In this document: positions 54,840-63,430 of the stretch, one piece after another
Position numbering within the stretch: the first letter of the stretch is position 1
Layout: each line of letters begins with the position of its first letter
NCBI RefSeq assembly: GCF_002159975.1
Contig: NZ_NFJR01000009.1
Coordinates: 50,862-114,861, forward strand
DNA: 64,000 bases
Direction of reading: 5' to 3'
Origin: Barnesiella sp. An22
GTDB taxonomy: Bacteria; Bacteroidota; Bacteroidia; Bacteroidales; Barnesiellaceae
The notes under the pieces: generated by a model
What the model was told of the DNA's origin: nothing
What the model saw: only the letters and a program-made list of their open reading frames with translations
Databases searched by the model: none
Position numbers and translations under genes: made by a program

Positions 54840-55793
54840 ATGAGACACTTCACCAACGTACACGACATAGGCGATTTGAAAACTGCCGTCCGCGAGGCCC
54901 TCGAAGTGAAGGCCAACCGCTTCGCCTACAAACACCTGGGACAGGACAAGACCCTGATGATGATCTTCTTCAACTCGAGCCTCCGCACCCGGTTGAGCAC
55001 CCAGAAGGCTGCGATGAATCTGGGCATGAACGTGATGGTGCTCGACGTGAACCAGGGCGCCTGGAAGCTCGAGACCGAACGCGGCGTGGTGATGGACGGC
55101 GACAAACCCGAGCATCTGCTCGAGGCTATCCCCGTGATGGGCTGCTACTGCGACGTCATCGGGGTACGCTCCTTTGCCCGCTTCGAAAACAAGCGCGACG
55201 ACTACGAAGAGAAGATTCTCAACCAGTTTATCCAATACTCGGGACGCCCCGTCTTCAGCATGGAGGCGGCTACCCGCCACCCGTTGCAGAGCTTTGCCGA
55301 CCTCATCACCATCGAGGAGCACAAGCAGACCGAACGCCCCAAGGTGGTGCTGACCTGGGCGCCTCACCCCAAGGCGCTACCGCAAGCGGTACCCAACTCG
55401 TTTGCCGAGTGGATGAACGAGACCGACTACGAGTTTGTCATCACCCATCCCAAGGGATACGAACTCGACCCGCGCTTCGTGGGGAAGGCCCGCGTGGAGT
55501 ATGACCAGCGCAAAGCCTTCGAAGGTGCCGACTTCATCTACGCCAAAAACTGGGCGGCCTATGCCGACCCGCACTACGGCAAGGTGCTGAGCACCGACCG
55601 TAGTTGGACGGTCGACAGCGAAAAGATGGCCCTCACGAACCACGCCTTCTTCATGCACTGCCTGCCCGTGCGGCGCAACATGATCGTGACCGATGACGTC
55701 ATCGAGAGCCCCCAGTCGCTGGTTATCCCCGAAGCGGCCAACCGCGAAATCTCGGCCGAGGTCGTTTTGAAACGCATACTCGAATCTCTTTAA
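54840..55793 (+). CDS. argF': N-succinylornithine carbamoyltransferase
   Basis: A 317-residue transcarbamylase of the acylornithine branch. NSSLRTRLSTQ binds carbamoyl phosphate and MHCLPVRRN is the C-terminal loop. Residue 90 is Pro (GDKPEH); in the Bacteroides fragilis enzyme Pro90 sets the preference for N-succinyl-L-ornithine, while acetylornithine enzymes have Glu at that place. This supports the succinylated arginine route known in Bacteroides. It is encoded between proA and a barrel-protein gene. Confidence 0.9.
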   Translation: MRHFTNVHDIGDLKTAVREALEVKANRFAYKHLGQDKTLMMIFFNSSLRTRLSTQKAAMNLGMNVMVLDVNQGAWKLETERGVVMDGDKPEHLLEAIPVMGCYCDVIGVRSFARFENKRDDYEEKILNQFIQYSGRPVFSMEAATRHPLQSFADLITIEEHKQTERPKVVLTWAPHPKALPQAVPNSFAEWMNETDYEFVITHPKGYELDPRFVGKARVEYDQRKAFEGADFIYAKNWAAYADPHYGKVLSTDRSWTVDSEKMALTNHAFFMHCLPVRRNMIVTDDVIESPQSLVIPEAANREISAEVVLKRILESL

Positions 55794-55811
55794 TCAATAA
55801 ATTCTACTCCT

Positions 55812-56972
55812 ATGAAACGGTTTTTGATTCTCCTTTTGACAGTGCTCTTGCTCCCGGCATACACCCGGGCCGAAGAATTTGCCGACTATAAGTTCTGGAA
55901 CGAGGGCAAGCTGACCTGGGACGACTTTCAGGATACGCTCAGTCTCAAAAGCGTACCCGCGGCTTTCACCGCCTTCCTGCGCATCGAGAAGACCAAAAAC
56001 CGCGACGGAAACACCAGCACGGTACGCAACGAGGCCCAAGCCTGTTTCGACCGTCGGCACTCCTTTGCCGACTCGACGATGCGCACCGACAATCAACTGC
56101 GTTTCTTCCAGCTCAAATACGACCTGCTCGAGTTTTATCGCCGCCGGTTGCAGACCGAGCTGAACCTGGGCGTGGTGGGCATCGAGGCCGACAACCGCAC
56201 CCGCCAGTATATGGACCTCTACAAGGAGCAAAGCCAGAAGGCCGAAGAGGAGACCGAACACGGACAAAACGAGGAGAAACTGCAAGAGTGGGAGTTTTAC
56301 GTAACCAAAGAGCTCATCGAGAATCCCGCCCCGTCGATACCCCGCATCTCGCCCCGCCGGTTCGGCTACGGCTTCTACCTGGGTACGGGGGCATCGTGGC
56401 CCGTGGGCGACATCGAACACTATTGGGACCCCGCCTGGCAGATACACTTCGGCTTCGACCTGGGCTACATCAATACCCACCTGTTGTGCGACTTCTCGGC
56501 CGGTATGGCCCGCACGCGCCGCGACATCCGGGTACAAAAGGGCAACATCCACGACGTGTGGCTGCGCAACGGGCACAACTCCTACACCTCGATTTCGCTC
56601 AGCCTGGGCCAACAGTTGATTTCGACCAAATACTTCGCCCTCATGCCCTACGCCGGCTGCATCTGGTCGGGCTACTCCGATCAGGTGAAAATCCCCGAAG
56701 GCAGCAACGAACGGGCTACGCTGGCCTACGCCAACTTCAACTGGACGGCGGGCATCTGCTTCGACTACCGCTTCTCCAACACCATATCGATGGTTCCCTC
56801 GTTCTGGCGCGGACACCGCGAGATATTCACTGCGTCGATTCGGACCAAAATCTTTATCAACCGCGAACAATTCAAGAATTTCAATGCCATACAGGGCGAC
56901 ATGATTCGGGGCTGCAAACTGGGATTCTCCATCTCGTGCCTCGGCTTCAGCCGCTTGCTGCAAATCAAATAA
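55812..56972 (+). CDS. Outer-membrane barrel protein with DUF922-like N-terminal domain
   Basis: A 386-residue exported protein (signal to about Ala20). Residues 30-118 follow the course of DUF922 putative zinc peptidases (LTWDDFQ, then FDRRHSFAD, then a helix ending EFYRRRLQTEL), but the HEQxHFD metal motif reads FFQLKYD (98-104). Residues about 185-386 are barrel strands (RFGYGFYLGTGASW onward). So it seems a peptidase-like domain without metal site fused to a barrel. I know no function. It lies in the proA-argF'-thyA-folA run. Confidence 0.6.
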   Translation: MKRFLILLLTVLLLPAYTRAEEFADYKFWNEGKLTWDDFQDTLSLKSVPAAFTAFLRIEKTKNRDGNTSTVRNEAQACFDRRHSFADSTMRTDNQLRFFQLKYDLLEFYRRRLQTELNLGVVGIEADNRTRQYMDLYKEQSQKAEEETEHGQNEEKLQEWEFYVTKELIENPAPSIPRISPRRFGYGFYLGTGASWPVGDIEHYWDPAWQIHFGFDLGYINTHLLCDFSAGMARTRRDIRVQKGNIHDVWLRNGHNSYTSISLSLGQQLISTKYFALMPYAGCIWSGYSDQVKIPEGSNERATLAYANFNWTAGICFDYRFSNTISMVPSFWRGHREIFTASIRTKIFINREQFKNFNAIQGDMIRGCKLGFSISCLGFSRLLQIK

Positions 56973-56987
56973 GCATAGATACACGAC

Positions 56988-57782
56988 ATGAAACAATACC
57001 TCGACCTACTGCAACATGTGCTCGACCACGGCCTGCTCAAGGAGGACCGCACCGGCACCGGCACCCATAGCGTATTCGGCTACCAGATGCGATTCGACCT
57101 GCACGACGGGTTCCCCCTGCTCACCACCAAGAAACTGCACCTCAAGTCGATTATTTACGAACTGCTGTGGTTTCTCAAAGGCGACACCAATGTGAAATAT
57201 CTGCAGGAGCACGGCGTACGCATCTGGAACGAATGGGCCGACGAGAACGGCGACCTGGGCCACATCTACGGTTACCAATGGCGTTCGTGGCCCGACTATA
57301 ACGGCGGGCACATCGACCAGATAACCGAGGCCATCGAGACCATCAAGCACAATCCCGACTCGCGACGCATCATCGTGAGCGCCTGGAACGTCGCCGACCT
57401 GCCCCAGATGAATCTGCCCCCCTGCCACGCCTTCTTCCAGTTCTACGTGGCCGGCGGCAAACTGAGCCTGCAACTCTACCAGCGCAGCGCCGACATCTTC
57501 CTGGGTGTACCCTTCAACATCGCCTCGTATGCCCTGCTGCTTCTGATGGTAGCCCAGGTTACGGGGCTCGAGCCGGGCGAGTTTGTCCACACGCTGGGCG
57601 ATGCCCACATCTACAACAACCACCTCGAGCAGGTACACGAGCAGCTCACCCGCGAGCCGCGTCCGCTCCCCAAGATGAAGCTGAACCCCGACGTGAAGAG
57701 CATTTTTGATTTCAAATACGAAGATTTCGAACTTACCGATTATAATCCGCACCCCCACATTGCGGGAAAAGTATCTGTATGA
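56988..57782 (+). CDS. thyA: Thymidylate synthase
   Basis: A 264-residue enzyme that methylates dUMP with methylenetetrahydrofolate. [13 protein letters not shown] binds phosphate, [12 protein letters not shown] holds the catalytic Cys, and [17 protein letters not shown] binds dUMP. Length is exactly that of the Escherichia enzyme. Its stop overlaps the folA start (ATGA), linking the synthase to the reductase that restores tetrahydrofolate. Confidence 0.97.
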   Translation: MKQYLDLLQHVLDHGLLKEDRTGTGTHSVFGYQMRFDLHDGFPLLTTKKLHLKSIIYELLWFLKGDTNVKYLQEHGVRIWNEWADENGDLGHIYGYQWRSWPDYNGGHIDQITEAIETIKHNPDSRRIIVSAWNVADLPQMNLPPCHAFFQFYVAGGKLSLQLYQRSADIFLGVPFNIASYALLLLMVAQVTGLEPGEFVHTLGDAHIYNNHLEQVHEQLTREPRPLPKMKLNPDVKSIFDFKYEDFELTDYNPHPHIAGKVSV

Positions 57783-58282
57783 CGCCCATGACTCCGATAG
57801 CCCTCATCGCCGCCGTAGCCGACAACGGTGCCATCGGTCGCAACCAGCAGTTGCTGTGCCATCTGCCCAACGACCTGAAACATTTCAAGACCCTCACCTC
57901 GGGCCACACCGTGGTGATGGGGCGCCGCACCTTCGAATCGCTGCCCAAAGGGGCTCTGCCCAACCGACGCAACATCGTGCTCACCCACAATCCCGAGCTC
58001 TCGTGGCCGGGGGTCGAGGTGGTGCACAGCCTCGACGAGGTGGCTTCCCTGTCGTCCGACGAACGCATCTTCATCATCGGCGGGGCCACCCTCTACAACG
58101 AGACTATCAACCGGGCCGACACCCTCTACATCACCCACATACACCACACCTTTGCCGACGCCGATACCTTCTTCCCCCCAATCGACGAGGCCCTCTGGAC
58201 AAAAGAAGAGGTGCAGGAGATGCCTGCCGACGAACGGCACGCCTACCCCTACACCTTTGTCACTTATCGACGCAAACGGTAA
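57779..58282 (+). CDS. folA: Dihydrofolate reductase
   Basis: A 167-residue reductase: [24 protein letters not shown] with the catalytic Asp, and [12 protein letters not shown] for NADPH. Translationally coupled to thyA. A second ATG four codons in (57788) is an alternative start. Confidence 0.95.
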   Translation: MTPMTPIALIAAVADNGAIGRNQQLLCHLPNDLKHFKTLTSGHTVVMGRRTFESLPKGALPNRRNIVLTHNPELSWPGVEVVHSLDEVASLSSDERIFIIGGATLYNETINRADTLYITHIHHTFADADTFFPPIDEALWTKEEVQEMPADERHAYPYTFVTYRRKR

Positions 58283-58314
58283 ACCTGCAAAGGAATTGCC
58301 CGAAAGAGAGGGGG

Positions 58315-58770
58315 TCAACGCCCTCCGCCGGTCGTGGTCACCTCGCCGTCGTTGTTGAACTTCACTTCGGTGACGGGCGCCGTATTCAGCTCAATCTGGT
58401 ATCCCCACCTGTAGCGCGACACCTCTACGATGCCGGCATCGGGGTACTGCGTAGCCGTATAGGTGAGCAGATTGCCCGGCAGGATGCCTATCTGCAACGC
58501 CGAAGGCAACACCTGCAGATTGCCGTCGACCTCTTGCCAACCGCCGTCGCGGTAAAACTTCAACTCAAAACCGTTGCTCAACCACAATTTATAGCGGGGC
58601 TCATCGTCCTCCTCCTCGGCCTTGAGCACCTGCACATCGGCAAAGTAATTGTCGACAAACTGGTGAATGGCAGCCGGCAGATACTGATAGTCTACCCGCT
58701 TGTCATCGTCGCAAGAACTCATCGCTACCCAAGCGAACAAAACCATAAAACTGCACAAGATTTTCTTCAT
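58315..58770 (-). CDS. PepSY-like lipoprotein
   Basis: A 151-residue lipoprotein (lipobox MSSC, followed by DDDKR, an acidic surface-export type signal). Two PepSY-like halves: LPAAIHQFVDNYFADVQV with YKLWLSNGFELKFYRDG, and LTYTATQYPDAGIVEV with GYQIEL. Related in layout to the secreted protein encoded at 24413-24877, but lipid-anchored. Role unknown. It converges with folA. Confidence 0.75.
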   Translation of the reverse strand: MKKILCSFMVLFAWVAMSSCDDDKRVDYQYLPAAIHQFVDNYFADVQVLKAEEEDDEPRYKLWLSNGFELKFYRDGGWQEVDGNLQVLPSALQIGILPGNLLTYTATQYPDAGIVEVSRYRWGYQIELNTAPVTEVKFNNDGEVTTTGGGR

Positions 58771-58980
58771 AAGACTCTTTTTTGAATGAATGACTATACA
58801 GCATCATAACAATATTAGAGGGTAATGGGTCATCTTTTTATGCAAAATTTTAGCTCGAAAGAGTACAAAGAGCAAAGCATTTTGTAACACGTTTGTAACA
58901 ATCGCCTGTCATATTGCCACAAAAACCCCTGATTGTAAAAATAATGTTAAATACCAGCGATTTTTTTCTACTTTTTGCTT

Positions 58981-59007
58981 GCATATAAAATTATATGCGT
59001 ACATTTG
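58981..59007 (+). promoter_or_regulatory. Promoter with internal palindrome, candidate small RNA
   Basis: The -7 box is TACATTTG (59000-59007). Directly before it a perfect palindrome, arms GCATATAA and TTATATGC with AA between, spans 58981-58998. TTTG stands 22 bases upstream of the -7. The transcript would start near 59013. Confidence 0.5.
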
Positions 59008-59012
59008 CAATG

Positions 59013-59080
59013 TGTTTTTCATGGTATTAGAATTAAGGTTAACAAAGATTGGTTGTCGTGATGACAATCAATTTTTTTTG
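59013..59080 (+). ncRNA. Candidate small RNA or attenuator leader
   Basis: From the promoter at 59000 the transcript meets, after about 35 bases, a 10-bp stem (59048-59057 with 59063-59072, one G-U, loop GTGAT) followed by eight T: a textbook intrinsic terminator on the plus strand. The product would be about 65 bases. A 21-codon frame (59021-59086, MVLELRLTKI...) runs across the terminator, so a leader-peptide attenuator for the next gene is the main alternative. Confidence 0.45.
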
Positions 59081-59090
59081 TTTTAAACCT

Positions 59091-59124
59091 TTTGCGCCGG
59101 AATCGAGGGGTTTTCGTACCTTTG
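59091..59124 (+). promoter_or_regulatory. Promoter of the DUF6359-like gene
   Basis: TTTG (59091-59094), 22 bases, TACCTTTG (59117-59124). It lies after the terminator, so the gene does not depend on read-through. Confidence 0.6.
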
Positions 59125-59152
59125 CCCCACCTAGACCAAAACTCGATTTCCC

Positions 59153-60316
59153 ATGAAACTTCGTCTATTATCGTTTATCATCTTACTCGTTTCTATCCTC
59201 CCGGTTATGGCCGGTGACGGCAGTTCGGCCCAATCGCCCCTCACCGTATCGCAGGCCCTCGTCAAGAAAAACAACCAGAAAAGCTACTACGTGAGCGGAT
59301 ATATCGTAGGCGAATATCGCGACTACTCCAACAACAAGCATTTCTACTACCTGGCTCCGCCCTTCGACGGTACTTCGGCCTACCTGATTGCCGACGATGT
59401 AGACGAGATGGACCTGAGCCGAATGATGCCCGTACAGATAAAAGACTATGTCGACAACTACAACCTCGACGAAAACCCGCAATACTGGCGCAAGCAGCTC
59501 ACCGTGAAAGGTACGCTCACCGACTACTTCACACTGCCGGGCATCAAGAACCTTACCGACTGGATTGCCCCGGCCGAACCGCTCGACGACGAGTCGCACT
59601 ACTGGAATTTCTACGAGACTTTCGAGACGAAAAAAGCCTATATCTCCGCCGGAGAGCAAATGTACAACGGCGGCACCTACACCAGCAGCGAGACCTGTCG
59701 GTGGGAATTTGCGGGTGCTACCTACGGCGACAGTTCCAACGACATGAAGTGGGACAACGCCGCTGCTCACCTGCGCCTCACCCAATCGACCAGCGGCAGT
59801 CCGGGCTATATCTGCATGCTCGACGACAAACCCGACGGCATAGGCTATATCCGCCTGTGGGCCGCCCGCTACAAAGAGGACAAAGGAGCCGCCTCGTTCG
59901 GCATCTTCCTCTCCAACGACCAAGGAGAAAGCTGGGAGACCGTGCAAACCGGCATTGCCATTGAAAAAGAACTCACCGAATACCAGTTCAAGATTATGCG
60001 CCCCGGCACCTGGCGCATCAAGATTGCCAAGACCGACCCGTCGGCCAACGGCATAGACATCGACAACATACACATCAGCGACTACTACACCCCGTCGGCC
60101 GTTACAGCTACCTCTACCGAGGCCACAACTCGCCTGTGGGGTACCCAAGGCACTCTCTGTTTCGAAGCCTCACAGCCTGTCAACCTCCGCATCCATACCC
60201 TCGACGGCACTCTCGTAAGCGAGCAACATATCGCCGGCCACGGCTCCCTGCCACTCCCTGCGGGATTCTACCTGGTATCGACACCGACCAGCACCGTGAA
60301 GGTGGTGGTGCGATAG
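59153..60316 (+). CDS. DUF6359-like secreted protein with T9SS-type C-terminal domain
   Basis: A 387-residue protein with a signal peptide (to about Ala20). An OB-fold-like domain (about 30-140, YYVSGYIVGEY) is of the DUF6359 kind; a beta-sandwich follows (150-300, with WEFAGATYG and GIDIDNIHISDYY). The last 60 residues resemble the type A sorting domain of type IX cargo: VNLRIHTLDGTLVSEQ, LPAGFYLVS and KVVVR at the end. It may be exported through the system whose plug is encoded at 23126. Function unknown. Confidence 0.7.
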   Translation: MKLRLLSFIILLVSILPVMAGDGSSAQSPLTVSQALVKKNNQKSYYVSGYIVGEYRDYSNNKHFYYLAPPFDGTSAYLIADDVDEMDLSRMMPVQIKDYVDNYNLDENPQYWRKQLTVKGTLTDYFTLPGIKNLTDWIAPAEPLDDESHYWNFYETFETKKAYISAGEQMYNGGTYTSSETCRWEFAGATYGDSSNDMKWDNAAAHLRLTQSTSGSPGYICMLDDKPDGIGYIRLWAARYKEDKGAASFGIFLSNDQGESWETVQTGIAIEKELTEYQFKIMRPGTWRIKIAKTDPSANGIDIDNIHISDYYTPSAVTATSTEATTRLWGTQGTLCFEASQPVNLRIHTLDGTLVSEQHIAGHGSLPLPAGFYLVSTPTSTVKVVVR

Positions 60317-60364
60317 TACGCCAACTTGTTTGTCGATGCAATCGATTCGAAATTCAAATACAAA

Positions 60365-60394
60365 AAAACGCCACATCGCATGATGTGGCGTTTT
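60365..60394. terminator. Bidirectional terminator between the DUF6359-like gene and tsf
   Basis: A 13-bp perfect stem, with CGCCACATC and GATGTGGCG as core, loop GCAT, and A4/T4 flanks that make T-runs in both directions. Serves convergent genes. Confidence 0.9.
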
Positions 60395-60420
60395 CTATAT
60401 TCGGTAACCCTATCTCTTGA

Positions 60421-61245
60421 TTACTCCTCGTTCAGAGTAACACGCTTGAAGGCAACAGCCGTAAGCTCTTTGTTGCTGGTTTGGAGATATTGTTGAATGT
60501 TGTGCTTCGGATCTTTTACGAACGATTGCTCGAGTAGACAAACCTCTTGATAGAATTTGTTCAGACGACCTTGAGCAATCTTGTCGAGCATCTCTTCCTT
60601 CTTACCCTCTTGACGAGCTTTCTCTTTAGCGATTTCGAGCTCTTTAGCTACCACGTCGGCAGGAACATCCTCGCGACGAACAGCCAGAGGACTCATAGCG
60701 GCAGCCTGCATGGCTACGTCGTGAGCAACTTGATAGTCGGTATCGGCCAAATTGAAACCTACGATGGTAGCCAGTTTGTTACCCGGGTGAACGTATGCCG
60801 TGGTATAGGGAGCCGAGATAGCCTCGTAGTAACCGAGTTCCATCTTCTCGCCCGTTTTACCAATCTCGTCAACAATCAGGTTGGCAACGGGAGTACCGTT
60901 GATTTCCAAAGCCTTTACAGCGTCCATATTGGCAGCTTTTGCATCGATGGCAGCGTTGAGGATAGCACGGGTCAACTCTACGAACGATTCGTTCTTAGCC
61001 ACGAAGTCCGTTTCGCACTTCAAGGCAACGATAGCAGCGAAATCGCCTTTAGCGGCAGCCAAAACACAACCTTCAGAGGCTTCGCGGTCTTCGCGTTTTG
61101 CAGCGACGGCCTGACCTTTTTTACGAATAATCTCTTTTGCAGCTTCAATATCACCATTGGTCTCGGTCAATGCATTTTTGCAATCCATCATACCGGCACC
61201 CGTCAGTTTACGCAGCTTGCTGATTTCAGCCATTGTAACAGCCAT
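60421..61245 (-). CDS. tsf: Elongation factor Ts
   Basis: A 274-residue GDP-exchange factor for EF-Tu. The N-terminal UBA-like part reads SKLRKLTGAGMMDCKNAL, then CETDFVAKNESF, and HPGNKLATIVGF. It follows rpsB on the minus strand with a hairpin in the 85-base gap, as in the usual rpsB-tsf order. Confidence 0.97.
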   Translation of the reverse strand: MAVTMAEISKLRKLTGAGMMDCKNALTETNGDIEAAKEIIRKKGQAVAAKREDREASEGCVLAAAKGDFAAIVALKCETDFVAKNESFVELTRAILNAAIDAKAANMDAVKALEINGTPVANLIVDEIGKTGEKMELGYYEAISAPYTTAYVHPGNKLATIVGFNLADTDYQVAHDVAMQAAAMSPLAVRREDVPADVVAKELEIAKEKARQEGKKEEMLDKIAQGRLNKFYQEVCLLEQSFVKDPKHNIQQYLQTSNKELTAVAFKRVTLNEE

Positions 61246-61279
61246 ATACTTAATCTCCTATTCTTTAAATTAGAAACAA

Positions 61280-61317
61280 ACAAAGAGTGGAGTCGGTTCT
61301 TTGACTTCACTCTTTGT
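61280..61317 (-). terminator. Hairpin between rpsB and tsf
   Basis: A 15-bp stem (ACAAAGAGTG and CACTCTTTGT outer arms, AGTC/GACT inner, one G-U) with an 8-base loop, followed by a T-rich stretch on the minus strand. It is likely a partial terminator or processing site lowering tsf relative to rpsB. Confidence 0.6.
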
Positions 61318-61330
61318 CTTTTGATTATTT

Positions 61331-62167
61331 TTATTCTTCTACTTCTTTAGCTTCGGCTTCAGGAGCTTCCTCGGCATCGGCAACCTCGGCATCATCGGCT
61401 TTCTTGCGCGAGATACGAGCTTTGCGCTCTTTCTTTACAGGAGCCTCCTCGCCTTCGGCAGGAGCATCTTCTTTCATAGCTTTGCGCTCTTCCAGACCCT
61501 CGGCAATAGCACCGCAAACGGCGTCGAGGATAACTTCGATCGATTTCGAAGCATCGTCGTTGGCAGGAATTACGAAATCTACGTCATTGGGGTTGGAGTT
61601 GGTATCGACCATGGCAAATACGGGGATACCCAGACGGTTGGCCTCGCGTACGGCGATATGCTCTTTGAGAACATCGACAACAAACAGGGCCGACGGCAGA
61701 CGGTTCAGGTCGGCAATGCTACCCAGCGTCTTCTCCAATTTGGCACGTTGACGAGAGATTTGCAGTTTCTCACGTTTCGACAGGTTGTCAAACGTACCGT
61801 CTTTTTCCATCTTGTCGATGGTCGACATCTTCTTCACAGCCTTGCGGATTGTGGGGAAGTTGGTCAACATACCACCCGGCCAACGCTCGATCACATACGG
61901 CATATTTACGGCAGAAGCCTTGTCGGCAACCACTTGTTTAGCTTGTTTCTTCGTAGCTACGAACAGGATTTTCTTGCCCGATTTGGCAATCGATTTCAAG
62001 GCAGCAGCGGCCTCGTCGATTTTGGCTACGGTTTTGTACAAGTCGATGATGTGGATACCGTTACGCTCCATGAAGATGTAAGGAGCCATAGCGGGATTCC
62101 ATTTTCTTTTCAAGTGTCCGAAGTGAACACCGGCTTCCAATAATTGGTCAAAAGTTGTAATAGACAT
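61331..62167 (-). CDS. rpsB: 30S ribosomal protein S2
   Basis: A 278-residue S2: FDQLLEAGVHFGHLKRKWNP, read in part, and PYIFMERNGIHIIDL, WPGGMLTNF, and VDTNSNPNDVDFVIPANDD are family blocks. The C-terminal tail (about 230-278) is a long Glu/Ala/Lys-rich extension common in Bacteroidetes. Confidence 0.97.
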   Translation of the reverse strand: MSITTFDQLLEAGVHFGHLKRKWNPAMAPYIFMERNGIHIIDLYKTVAKIDEAAAALKSIAKSGKKILFVATKKQAKQVVADKASAVNMPYVIERWPGGMLTNFPTIRKAVKKMSTIDKMEKDGTFDNLSKREKLQISRQRAKLEKTLGSIADLNRLPSALFVVDVLKEHIAVREANRLGIPVFAMVDTNSNPNDVDFVIPANDDASKSIEVILDAVCGAIAEGLEERKAMKEDAPAEGEEAPVKKERKARISRKKADDAEVADAEEAPEAEAKEVEE

Positions 62168-62262
62168 TGGTTTGATTTTAATTTGTTTACATTCTACTTA
62201 TACAACCTCAAGGTAGCTTACCCCACAATAGGGTAAAGTCCTTGCGATTTGGATACTAAACA

Positions 62263-62270
62263 CAAATATA
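62263..62270 (-). promoter_or_regulatory. Promoter -7 element of rpsB
   Basis: TATATTTG on the minus strand, about 95 bases before the rpsB ATG. The leader contains a hairpin (TTACCC/GGGTAA, 62217-62236), a possible S2 autoregulation site. Confidence 0.5.
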
Positions 62271-62294
62271 TCTTCGGCACAGGGCCGTCGCATA

Positions 62295-62681
62295 TTAACG
62301 TTTACTGAACTGGAATCTCTTACGAGCTTTGGGACGTCCCGGTTTCTTACGCTCAACAGCACGCGGGTCGCGAGTCATGAAGCCTTCGGCTTTGAGGGCC
62401 GACTTGTCTTCGGGGTTGATTTTTACCAAAGCACGCGAGATAGCCAAGCGCAGAGCCTCGGCCTGGCCTTTGAAACCACCACCGTTCAGGTTTACTTTGA
62501 TATCATATTTCTCGGCAACGCCCAGTTTTTCGAGCGGTTGCTTTACAATGTATTGAAGTATCGAAGAGGGGAAGTAAACGGCCAACTCTCTTTTGTTTAT
62601 GGTTACTACACCCGTACCTTCGCTCACAAATACTCGTGCTACTGCGGCTTTACGTCTGCCTAATGCATTAACTACTTCCAT
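62295..62681 (-). CDS. rpsI: 30S ribosomal protein S9
   Basis: A 128-residue S9: ALGRRKAAVARVF, NGGGFKGQAEALRLAISRAL in part, and the basic tail KKPGRPKARKRFQFSKR that reaches the P-site tRNA. Five bases after rplM in the standard rplM-rpsI operon. Confidence 0.97.
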   Translation of the reverse strand: MEVVNALGRRKAAVARVFVSEGTGVVTINKRELAVYFPSSILQYIVKQPLEKLGVAEKYDIKVNLNGGGFKGQAEALRLAISRALVKINPEDKSALKAEGFMTRDPRAVERKKPGRPKARKRFQFSKR

Positions 62682-62686
62682 ATTAC

Positions 62687-63142
62687 TTATTTAAGGGTGT
62701 TAATATCAATTGTTTTGGGGGTTTGTGCAGCGTGGGGATGCTCGCTACCTGCATAGATATATACATTTCTCAGCAGTTGAGCGCCCAGTTTGTTTTTGGG
62801 AAGCATACCTTTCAGCACACGTTTGAATAATTTCGATTCTCCTTTTTTCATCAGAACAGCAGGAGAGAGCTCTCTCTGACCACCGGGATAGCCCGTAAAG
62901 TTCAGATAAACCCGATCAGTCCATTTTTTACCCGTCAATTGCACTTTGTCAGCGTTGATGATAATCACGTTATCACCGCAATCTACATGAGGAGTATAGC
63001 ACGGTTTGTATTTACCACGCAATATCTTAGCAACTTTTGCACACAGACGACCCAAAACTTGGTCGGTTGCATCTACTACAACCCACTCTTTCTTAGCGGT
63101 CTCTTTGTTTGCAGAAATGGTCTTATAACTTAAAGTATCCAC
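62687..63142 (-). CDS. rplM: 50S ribosomal protein L13
   Basis: A 151-residue L13: WVVVDATDQVLGRLCAKVA, then the DNVIIINADKVQLTGKK region in part, YPGGQRELSP, and GMLPKNKLG. First gene of the operon with rpsI; it has a full promoter and a leader of about 105 bases. Confidence 0.97.
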   Translation of the reverse strand: MDTLSYKTISANKETAKKEWVVVDATDQVLGRLCAKVAKILRGKYKPCYTPHVDCGDNVIIINADKVQLTGKKWTDRVYLNFTGYPGGQRELSPAVLMKKGESKLFKRVLKGMLPKNKLGAQLLRNVYIYAGSEHPHAAQTPKTIDINTLK

Positions 63143-63254
63143 CGTTTATTGTTTTAATAATTAAACACTTAAATAACAGCAGTGCATACATTCCCGGCCA
63201 AAGGAATAACGACTGCCATTCAAATTTTCTCAAATTTGGGTAATAATCGGACTG

Positions 63255-63286
63255 CAAAGGTACACGCTTTTTATTTGAAAAACAAA
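63255..63286 (-). promoter_or_regulatory. Promoter of rplM-rpsI
   Basis: On the minus strand TTTG (63286-63283), 20 bases, TACCTTTG (63262-63255). Both boxes are consensus. Confidence 0.8.
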
Positions 63287-63430
63287 AGATTTTGATTTTT
63301 TTCTTCGTAAATAGCCTTCAACCCCACAACATTATGATAAAACCAAACTATCCCCACGCAAAAATCGACTAACCAGCGCCAACCCGTCGGCCTATTAGAA
63401 AAAAGATAGAAGAGCAAAGGGGGGGCGCTT

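Larger units (their letters stand above)
58771..59152. other. Long AT-rich intergenic regulatory region
   Basis: About 380 bases between the divergent PepSY-like lipoprotein and DUF6359-like genes. It holds the promoter-palindrome-terminator unit at 58972-59079 and a second promoter at 59091-59124. Between 58790 and 58970 I see only AT-rich sequence. Confidence 0.6.
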
